Shown in pieces: positions 58,072 to 64,000 of a stretch of DNA of 64,000 bases (the first letter of the stretch is position 1; each line of letters begins with the position of its first letter). This DNA comes from Aeromonas veronii (GTDB taxonomy: Bacteria; Pseudomonadota; Gammaproteobacteria; Enterobacterales; Aeromonadaceae). The stretch covers positions 894,501 through 958,500 of the forward strand of contig CP101033.1 of assembly GCA_041319085.1 (NCBI GenBank). The letters are read 5' to 3'. Under the pieces are notes generated by a model. That model was not told the origin of the DNA, searched no databases, and saw only the letters and a program-made list of their open reading frames with translations. The position numbers and the translations under genes were made by a program.

Positions 58072-58917
58072 ATGCAGTTAACCAGCAAGGGGCTTAGCCT
58101 CTCCCTCGATCGTCCCCATGTGATGGGGATCCTCAATGTAACGCCCGACTCCTTCTCCGATGGCGGCCATTTCAACCAGTTTGAACGGGCCATGGTCCAT
58201 GCGCGGCAGATGGTCTCGGACGGTGCGACTCTTATCGACATTGGTGGCGAGTCAACCCGCCCTGGTGCGCCCGATGTGAGCGAGCAGGAGGAGCTTGACA
58301 GGGTTATTCCTGTCGTGGAACAGATGGTCCGTGAGCTGGATGTGATGATCTCCCTTGATACCTCCAAAGCGGCGGTGATGCGTGAGGGTTGCAAGGTCGG
58401 CGCCCATCTGATCAACGATGTGCGGGCGCTGCAAGAGCCGGGAGCACTGCAGGCGGCGGCCGAGGCTGCGGTCCCTGTCTGTCTGATGCATATGCAGGGG
58501 CAGCCACGAACCATGCAGGTCGAGCCCCACTATGACGATCTTATCGCAGAGGTACGCGCCTTTTTTGATGAACGCATTGTGGCTTGTTTGACTGTCGGGA
58601 TCCGGCGCGAAGATCTGTTGCTGGATCCGGGATATGGCTTTGGCAAGACCCTTGTACACAACTATCAGCTGTTGGCGGCTCAACAGGAGTTGCTTGATTA
58701 TGGCTTGCCGCTATTGGTGGGGATGTCGCGAAAGTCTATGATAGGCAATCTGCTGGGGCGTCCGGTGGATGAGCGTCTGGGGGGCAGTCTGGCATGCGCT
58801 CTTATCGGCATGCAGCATGGGGCCCGCATCATCAGGGTACATGATGTACGGGAGACCGTGGACGCATTGCGCGTCGGTTGGCTGGCAATGACGGGACAAG
58901 ATTTTATTTCCAGATAA
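58072..58917 (+). CDS. folP: Dihydropteroate synthase
   Basis: The 281-residue TIM-barrel protein matches FolP (282), with Met-Gly-Ile-Leu-Asn-Val-Thr-Pro-Asp-Ser-Phe-Ser near 17-28 and Gly-Gly-Glu-Ser-Thr-Arg-Pro-Gly-Ala near 59-67. It joins p-aminobenzoate to the pterin in folate synthesis and is the sulfonamide target. ATG 58072 fits the family N-terminus; ATG 58060 would add four residues. Neither has a strong ribosome binding site. Confidence 0.96.
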   Translation: MQLTSKGLSLSLDRPHVMGILNVTPDSFSDGGHFNQFERAMVHARQMVSDGATLIDIGGESTRPGAPDVSEQEELDRVIPVVEQMVRELDVMISLDTSKAAVMREGCKVGAHLINDVRALQEPGALQAAAEAAVPVCLMHMQGQPRTMQVEPHYDDLIAEVRAFFDERIVACLTVGIRREDLLLDPGYGFGKTLVHNYQLLAAQQELLDYGLPLLVGMSRKSMIGNLLGRPVDERLGGSLACALIGMQHGARIIRVHDVRETVDALRVGWLAMTGQDFISR

Positions 58918-58932
58918 TAAAGAGAACAGACA

Positions 58933-60267
58933 ATGACAAGAAAGTATTTCGGTACCGATGGTGTCCGCGGCAAGGTTGGTGAATACCCGATCACCCCTGA
59001 TTTCGTGATGAAATTGGGTTGGGCTGCCGGCAAGGTGCTCTCCAAAAAGGGCACCAAAAAGGTGCTGATTGGCAAAGATACCCGTATCTCAGGCTATATG
59101 CTGGAGTCTGCGCTGGAAGCAGGACTCTCTGCGGCAGGCCTTAAGGCCATTCTGATGGGGCCCATGCCCACTCCGGCGGTTGCCTACCTGACTCGCACTT
59201 TCCGTGCCGAAGCGGGCATCGTCATCAGCGCCTCCCACAACCCCTTCTATGACAACGGCATCAAGTTCTTCTCCGCAGATGGCACCAAGCTGCCTGATGA
59301 TGTCGAGCTGGCTATCGAAGCCGAGCTGGATCACGAGCTCAAGTGTGTCGAGTCTGCCGAACTTGGCAAAGCGGTGCGCATTGATGATGCCGCCGGTCGC
59401 TATATCGAATTCTGCAAGAGCACCTTCCCCTCCCACATGAATCTGGATGGGGTGAAAATGGTGGTCGACTGTGGCCACGGCGCTACTTACCACATTGCGC
59501 CGTCGGTATTCCGCGAGCTGGGCGCCGACGTGATCACCATGGGCTGTGCCCCGGATGGCCTCAACATCAACGATGGTGTCGGTTCGACTGCGCCTGAAGC
59601 GCTGGTTGCCAAGGTGCTGGAGTGCAAGGCCGATCTGGGGGTTGCCTTTGATGGTGACGGTGACCGTCTGATCATGGTTGACCATACCGGTTATCTCATT
59701 GATGGTGATGAAGTGCTCTATATCATCGCGCGCGATGCCCTGCGCAATGGTCGCCTCAAAGGTGGCGTTGTCGGCACCCTGATGGCCAATATGGGCCTGG
59801 AGCTGGCGCTGCAGACCCTGGGCATTCCGTTTGCCCGAGCCAAGGTGGGTGACCGCTATGTGCTGGAGATGATGGAAGAGAAGGGCTGGCGCATCGGTGG
59901 CGAGAACTCCGGCCACATTATCTGTCTGGATCAGACCACCACAGGCGATGGCATCGTGGCCGCCTTGCAGGTGCTCACCGCCATGCGCAGTGCCGAGATG
60001 CCGCTGGCCAAGCTGCGCTCCGGCATGAGCAAGTTCCCGCAGGTGTTGGTGAATGTTCGCTTTGCCGAAGGCAAGGATCCACTGGCTGCTGATGCTGTCA
60101 TGGCTGAGGTTGCCAAGGTAGAACAAGAGTTGGCTGGTCGTGGTCGCGTGCTGTTGCGTAAATCCGGTACCGAACCGCTGATCCGGGTCATGGTCGAAGG
60201 TGAGCATGAACAGCAGGTGCGTGACATGGCTCAACGCATCGCCAAACAGGTCGAATCGGCGTTTTAA
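58933..60267 (+). CDS. glmM: Phosphoglucosamine mutase
   Basis: The 444-residue protein matches GlmM (445). The phosphoserine is Ser101 in Ile-Ser-Ala-Ser-His-Asn-Pro, the metal-binding loop is Asp-Gly-Asp-Gly-Asp-Arg near 242-247, and the C-terminal phosphate-binding motif Arg-Lys-Ser-Gly-Thr-Glu-Pro is near 413-419. It converts glucosamine-6-phosphate to the 1-phosphate for cell wall synthesis. It lies 15 bases after folP, with AAAGAGAA upstream. Confidence 0.97.
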   Translation: MTRKYFGTDGVRGKVGEYPITPDFVMKLGWAAGKVLSKKGTKKVLIGKDTRISGYMLESALEAGLSAAGLKAILMGPMPTPAVAYLTRTFRAEAGIVISASHNPFYDNGIKFFSADGTKLPDDVELAIEAELDHELKCVESAELGKAVRIDDAAGRYIEFCKSTFPSHMNLDGVKMVVDCGHGATYHIAPSVFRELGADVITMGCAPDGLNINDGVGSTAPEALVAKVLECKADLGVAFDGDGDRLIMVDHTGYLIDGDEVLYIIARDALRNGRLKGGVVGTLMANMGLELALQTLGIPFARAKVGDRYVLEMMEEKGWRIGGENSGHIICLDQTTTGDGIVAALQVLTAMRSAEMPLAKLRSGMSKFPQVLVNVRFAEGKDPLAADAVMAEVAKVEQELAGRGRVLLRKSGTEPLIRVMVEGEHEQQVRDMAQRIAKQVESAF

Positions 60268-60271
60268 TGAA

Positions 60272-60303
60272 CAACCAGGGCGACTTTTTAGCCGCCCTGG
60301 TTG
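60272..60303 (+). terminator. glmM terminator hairpin
   Basis: CAACCAGGGCG pairs perfectly with CGCCCTGGTTG around a ten-base loop, directly after glmM. The T tract is weak. Confidence 0.65.
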
Positions 60304-60341
60304 TATCTTGTTCAAACGATTCGAAAATTTAAAAATAGCAC

Positions 60342-60370
60342 TTGTCAGCTGAGCATCCTCTGGATATTAT
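60342..60370 (+). promoter_or_regulatory. Sigma-70 promoter of tpiA-secG
   Basis: TTGTCA, 17 bases, TATTAT: near-consensus -35 and -10 with ideal spacing, ending 28 bases before the tpiA start. Confidence 0.75.
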
Positions 60371-60398
60371 CAGCCCCGCTTTCGCAAGGGAGTTGCCG

Positions 60399-61163
60399 AT
60401 GGGACATCGCAAGCCGTTTGTAGCAGCCAACTGGAAGTTGCACGGTAGTAGGTCGCAGCTAGAGCAGTTTACGAGTCAATGCCTGAACGGTGTTGATGAA
60501 AATGTAGATGTGGTTCTCTGTCCTTCCCATGTGCATCTCGACTTTACCGCTTCACTGCTCAACGAGCAGGGAGTAATAAAGTTGGGGGCTCAGAATGTGA
60601 GTCAGCACGCTACTGGCGCTTACACCGGAGAAATCTCGTGTCGGATGCTGGTTGAGGCAGGGTGTCGTTACGTATTGGTAGGGCACTCCGAGCGCAGGCG
60701 TCTCTTTGGTGAGACCAGTTTTATCGTCGCAGAGAAGTTTGCGGCAGCCAGAGCGGCAGGCTTGATTCCCATCCTCTGTTTAGGTGAGTCAGGTGCAGCG
60801 AGGCAGGCGAGAAGAGCCTTCGAGGTGATCGCCGAAGAACTGGATATCGTCATAGAGAAAAATGGCGCGATGGCTTTCGATAATGCTATCATCGCCTACG
60901 AGCCGATTTGGGCTGTAGGTACAGGTAAATGCGCCACACCCGAGCAGGCACAAGAGGTTCATTCCTTTATACGTGGTCGCTTGGCGGAGGATACTCCGGT
61001 AATAGGTGAGAAAGTGAGAATCATCTATGGTGGGAGCGTAACGCCGACCAATGCGAGAGATTTGTTTGCCCAGCCCGACATTGATGGCGGCCTGATTGGC
61101 GGAGCAAGCCTTGATAGCCATGCGTTTTTAGGAATTGTTGAAGCGGCAAAGGGTGCAAGTTAA
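60399..61163 (+). CDS. tpiA: Triosephosphate isomerase
   Basis: The 254-residue TIM barrel matches the family (255 in E. coli) with all catalytic residues: Lys13 in Asn-Trp-Lys-Leu, His96 in Gly-His-Ser-Glu-Arg and Glu168 in Tyr-Glu-Pro-Ile-Trp. It interconverts dihydroxyacetone phosphate and glyceraldehyde-3-phosphate. ATG 60399 has AAGGGAG upstream. Unlike glyA nearby, it uses rare codons such as AGA, AGG and ATA freely, which is odd for a glycolytic gene and suggests modest expression or a second isozyme. The glmM-tpiA-secG order is as in Pseudomonas. Confidence 0.96.
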   Translation: MGHRKPFVAANWKLHGSRSQLEQFTSQCLNGVDENVDVVLCPSHVHLDFTASLLNEQGVIKLGAQNVSQHATGAYTGEISCRMLVEAGCRYVLVGHSERRRLFGETSFIVAEKFAAARAAGLIPILCLGESGAARQARRAFEVIAEELDIVIEKNGAMAFDNAIIAYEPIWAVGTGKCATPEQAQEVHSFIRGRLAEDTPVIGEKVRIIYGGSVTPTNARDLFAQPDIDGGLIGGASLDSHAFLGIVEAAKGAS

Positions 61164-61490
61164 ATGTACGAAATTCTTTTAGTCGTTTATCTGTTGGTGT
61201 CACTGGCTCTGATTGGTCTGGTGATGATTCAGCAAGGTAAAGGGGCTGATATGGGCGCCTCCTTCGGCGCAGGGGCATCGAACACAGTATTCGGCTCCGG
61301 TGGCTCAGGCAGTTTCCTGACCCGAACAACAGCAATTTTGGCTACTCTGTTTTTCGTTATCAGCCTGGTGCTCGGCTCTATGTCCAGCAACAAGGTAAAG
61401 CAGGGTAGTGAGTGGGAAAATCTGCAACAAACCCAACAGGTTGAGCAGACTAAAGCGCCAGTAAATAAAGATACTGACGTTCCCCAGTAA
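61164..61490 (+). CDS. secG: Preprotein translocase subunit SecG
   Basis: The 108-residue protein matches SecG (110), with two membrane helices (about 2-22 and 52-72) joined by the conserved Gln-Gln-Gly-Lys-Gly-Ala-Asp-Met-Gly-Ala-Ser-Phe-Gly loop. It supports SecYE during protein export. Its ATG follows the tpiA stop with no gap. Confidence 0.97.
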   Translation: MYEILLVVYLLVSLALIGLVMIQQGKGADMGASFGAGASNTVFGSGGSGSFLTRTTAILATLFFVISLVLGSMSSNKVKQGSEWENLQQTQQVEQTKAPVNKDTDVPQ

Positions 61491-61499
61491 GTGAGTTTT

Positions 61500-61584
61500 G
61501 CCGTGGTGGTGGAATTGGTAGACACGCTATCTTGAGGGGGTAGTGCTCTAGGGTGTGCGGGTTCGAGTCCCGCCCACGGCACCA
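61500..61584 (+). tRNA. leuU: tRNA-Leu (anticodon GAG)
   Basis: An 85-base tRNA with acceptor stem GCCGTGG/CCACGGC, an encoded CCA end, a long variable arm and loop sequence CTTGAGG giving anticodon GAG. It closely resembles E. coli leuU, which also lies just after secG. Confidence 0.96.
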
Positions 61585-61631
61585 ATTAAGCAGTGAGCTC
61601 GGGTAACCGAGTGTATTATAGACAGTCACTC

Positions 61632-61660
61632 TTGTATGAATAGATTGAACTGGCTATAAT
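61632..61660 (+). promoter_or_regulatory. Strong sigma-70 promoter of metY-rimP-nusA-infB
   Basis: TTGTAT, a 17-base spacer and a perfect TATAAT. The following CTCGCACG is a GC-rich discriminator typical of stringently controlled stable-RNA promoters. The -10 ends 16 bases before the initiator tRNA. Confidence 0.88.
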
Positions 61661-61676
61661 CTCGCACGATTTCGGA

Positions 61677-61753
<77 letters not shown>

Positions 61754-61818
61754 AATTTCACGCATTTCCTACGCTCAGGAAGGCGGTCGCTGCGAGGCGA
61801 CAATCAGGGTAAAGCGCC

Positions 61819-61904
61819 AAGCCCCGATTTGACATCGGGGCTTTTTGTTATGTGCAATTTACTCTGAATCGATATCTATCTGGGCTTTATGCCCTTTTTT
61901 TGTT
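61819..61904 (+). terminator. Two tandem terminator-like hairpins between metY and rimP
   Basis: AAGCCCCGAT-N5-ATCGGGGCTT with TTT ends at 61846. A second, smaller hairpin GGGC-TTTAT-GCCC followed by seven T residues lies at about 61882-61902, just before the rimP ribosome binding site. They probably attenuate transcription into rimP-nusA-infB so that the tRNA is made in excess. Confidence 0.75.
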
Positions 61905-61919
61905 TTTCGGAGGGTGACT

Positions 61920-62378
61920 TTGGCTACGTTGGAACAACGTTTGACCGATCTGCTCGAGGCTCCGGTCGTTGCCTTGGGTTTTGAACTTTGGGGTATTGAG
62001 TTTATCCGTGCGGGTAAACACTCCACCTTGCGTGTCTATATCGACGGCGAGCAGGGTGTGACTGTCGAGAACTGTGCTGAGGTCAGCCATCAGGTTGGCG
62101 CCATCATGGACGTCGAAGATCCCATCACCGAGGAGTACTACCTCGAGGTGTCCTCCCCAGGCCTGGATCGTCCCCTGTTCAAGGTTGCCCATTTCGAAAA
62201 ATACGTTGGCCAAGAGGCGGCGGTAACGCTTCGGATGGCAACAAACAACCGCCGCAAGTTCAAAGGCGTAATCAAAGCTGTGCAAGGCGACATGATCACC
62301 CTGACAGTAGATGGTAAGGACGACGTGTTGGCTTTCACCAATATCCAAAAAGCGAACATAGTGCCGAACTTTGGTTAA
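61920..62378 (+). CDS. rimP: Ribosome maturation factor RimP
   Basis: The 152-residue protein matches RimP (150), with [10 protein letters not shown] near 19-28 and [11 protein letters not shown] near 78-88. It is needed for 30S subunit assembly. The start is TTG 61920, with GGAGG six bases upstream, giving the conserved Ala-Thr-Leu-Glu-Gln. Confidence 0.95.
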   Translation: MATLEQRLTDLLEAPVVALGFELWGIEFIRAGKHSTLRVYIDGEQGVTVENCAEVSHQVGAIMDVEDPITEEYYLEVSSPGLDRPLFKVAHFEKYVGQEAAVTLRMATNNRRKFKGVIKAVQGDMITLTVDGKDDVLAFTNIQKANIVPNFG

Positions 62379-62392
62379 CGAGGCTATCGGAT

Positions 62393-63895
62393 ATGAATAA
62401 AGAGATTTTGCTGGTCGTTGACGCAGTATCCAACGAGAAAGCGGTACCCCGCGAGAAGATCTTCCAGGCTCTGGAAACCGCGCTGGCGACTGCGACCAAG
62501 AAGAAATATGAAGGCGAGATTGAAGTTCGGGTCGAGATCGATCGCAAGACCGGTGACTACGACACTTATCGTCGCTGGGTCGTCATTGCGGATCAAGCCG
62601 CGATGGAAAACCCCTATGCTGAAATCACCCTGGAAGCGGCGCAGATTGATCAGCCGGAAATCCAGATCGGTGAGTATGTTGAAGACCAGATCGACTCTGT
62701 GACCTTCGACCGTATCACTACCCAGACCGCCAAGCAGGTTATCGTGCAGAAAGTGCGCGAAGCCGAGCGTTCACAGGTCGTTGATCAGTTTAAAGATAAA
62801 GAAGGCACCATCATCAGTGGTGTGGTCAAGAAGAGCAACCGCGACAACATCATTCTGGATCTGGGCAGCAATGCTGAAGCCGTGATCTTCCGCGACGACA
62901 TGCTGCCGCGTGAAACCTTCCGCCCGGGCGACCGTGTCCGTGGCCTGCTCTACGCAGTCCGTCCGGAAGCACGTGGTTCCCAGCTGTTTGTCAGCCGTTC
63001 CAGCCCGGACTTCCTGAAAGAGTTGTTCCGCATCGAAGTACCGGAAATCGGTGAAGAGATGATCGAAATCATGGGTGCTGCCCGTGATCCGGGTTCCCGC
63101 GCCAAGATCGCGGTGAAGACCAACGATCGTCGTATCGACCCGATCGGTGCCTGTATCGGTATGCGTGGAGCCCGTGTGCAAGCTGTCTCCGCCGAGCTGA
63201 GCGGTGAGCGCGCTGACATCGTGCTGTACGATGACAACCCGGCCCAGTACGTGATCAATGCCATGGCGCCTGCCGATGTGGCCTCCATCATCGTTGATGA
63301 AGATAACCACACCATGGATATCGCCGTGGAAGCGGCCAACCTGGCTCAGGCCATCGGTCGCAATGGTCAGAACGTGCGTCTGGCCTCCCAGCTGACCGGT
63401 TGGGAGCTGAACGTGATGACCGTTGAGGACATGCGTGCTAAGCACCAGGCTGAAAACGACCGCATCATGAACCTGTTCACCAGCACCCTGGATATCGATG
63501 ACGATTTCGCCGGTCTGCTGATGGAAGAGGGCTTCTCTACCCTGGAAGAGATCGCCTTTGTCCCGGTCAACGAGCTGCTGGCGATCGATGGTCTGGACGA
63601 AGATATGGTGGAAGAGCTGCGCAAACGCGCCAAAGATGCCCTGACTACCAAGGCTCTGGCCAAAGAAGAGTCTTTCGATGGCGTCGAGCCGTCCGAAGAT
63701 CTGCTCAGTTTGAACGGCCTTGGCCGTGACATGGCGTACGCCCTGGCCGCACGCGGTATTGGTACCCTGGAAGATTTGGCAGAGCAAGGCATCGATGACC
63801 TTGCTGATATTGAAGGGCTGACGGCAGAGAAAGCCGGTGAGCTCATTATGGCTGCTCGCAACATCTGTTGGTTCGGAGAAGAGCAGTCTGAGTAA
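62393..63895 (+). CDS. nusA: Transcription termination/antitermination factor NusA
   Basis: The 500-residue protein matches NusA (495): an RNA-polymerase-binding N-terminal domain (about 1-125), S1 (about 135-200), two KH domains (about 230-345, with Gly-Ala-Cys-Ile-Gly-Met-Arg-Gly) and two acidic C-terminal repeats (about 365-495). It controls pausing, termination and antitermination. It lies between rimP and infB as in E. coli. Confidence 0.98.
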   Translation: MNKEILLVVDAVSNEKAVPREKIFQALETALATATKKKYEGEIEVRVEIDRKTGDYDTYRRWVVIADQAAMENPYAEITLEAAQIDQPEIQIGEYVEDQIDSVTFDRITTQTAKQVIVQKVREAERSQVVDQFKDKEGTIISGVVKKSNRDNIILDLGSNAEAVIFRDDMLPRETFRPGDRVRGLLYAVRPEARGSQLFVSRSSPDFLKELFRIEVPEIGEEMIEIMGAARDPGSRAKIAVKTNDRRIDPIGACIGMRGARVQAVSAELSGERADIVLYDDNPAQYVINAMAPADVASIIVDEDNHTMDIAVEAANLAQAIGRNGQNVRLASQLTGWELNVMTVEDMRAKHQAENDRIMNLFTSTLDIDDDFAGLLMEEGFSTLEEIAFVPVNELLAIDGLDEDMVEELRKRAKDALTTKALAKEESFDGVEPSEDLLSLNGLGRDMAYALAARGIGTLEDLAEQGIDDLADIEGLTAEKAGELIMAARNICWFGEEQSE

Positions 63896-63915
63896 GATCA
63901 AACGGAGGAAAATGA

Positions 63916-64000
63916 ATGGCAGAAGTATCAGTCAAACAACTTGCCACTGACATCGACACACCGGTTGATCGTCTTCTCCAGCAGTTTGTCGATGCCGGTA
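63916..64000 (+). CDS. infB: Translation initiation factor IF-2, N-terminal fragment
   Basis: The frame Met-Ala-Glu-Val-Ser-Val-Lys-Gln-Leu-Ala matches the IF-2 N-terminal domain and continues past the window edge, so only about 28 residues are visible. ATG 63916 is seven bases after GGAGG; ATG 63912 is out of frame. It follows nusA by 20 bases. Confidence 0.95.
   Translation, partial: MAEVSVKQLATDIDTPVDRLLQQFVDAG

Overview
The window reads as a stretch of core chromosome from a GC-rich gammaproteobacterium, most likely Aeromonas. This is inferred from protein resemblance and from gene orders that are part enterobacterial (aroQ-accB-accC and yhdT-panF next to prmA; secG-leuU-metY-rimP-nusA-infB; xseB-ispA-dxs), part Vibrio/Shewanella-like (TtpC/TonB2 operon, sodium-type PomAB stator, ribBX) and part Pseudomonas-like (glmM-tpiA-secG). 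No phage, IS element, CRISPR array or rRNA was seen.

Layout. 1-5824: the end of a TonB-dependent receptor, then a six-gene TonB2 energising operon (DUF3450 protein, TtpC, ExbB2, ExbD2, TonB2, TPR protein). 6341-12205: an L,D-transpeptidase, signal peptide peptidase SppA, 2,4-dienoyl-CoA reductase FadH and a YdjA-type nitroreductase. 12616-21678: prmA, then an accessory block (alcohol-dehydrogenase-like enzyme, LysR regulator, PTS permease) followed by panF-yhdT and accC-accB-aroQ. 21967-34183: acetyl-CoA synthetase and a complete trimethylamine N-oxide respiration locus (torC, torA, torD, a small membrane protein, torR, torT, torS) with a GFA-family gene inside it. 34235-42740: a zinc-ribbon membrane protein, glyA, nrdR, the riboflavin genes ribD-ribE-ribBX-ribH, nusB, thiL and pgpA. 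43253-48622: a peptide-type ABC importer. 48697-51729: dxs-ispA-xseB. 51942-53602: pomAB behind a strong FliA-type promoter. 53759-64000: greA, a possible PilZ protein, yhbY, rlmE-ftsH-folP-glmM, tpiA-secG, tRNA-Leu(GAG), initiator tRNA-Met, rimP, nusA and the start of infB.

The most unusual signal is a recurring structure. At three unrelated genes (fadH start, nrdR end, ribBX end) a short terminal piece of the gene is repeated next to it, and the copies differ from the gene almost only at synonymous positions. The fadH copy forms a 37-codon upstream ORF whose stop overlaps the fadH start; the ribBX end is followed by three extra copies. Divergent donor DNA joined beside the resident allele would explain all three, but this is inference. 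Other points are a PsrA-type operator at fadH, two intergenic regions with terminators that belong to no visible gene, tor boxes between torC and torR, a PurR-like operator at glyA, a tpiA with many rare codons, and a thiL start placed directly behind a terminator.
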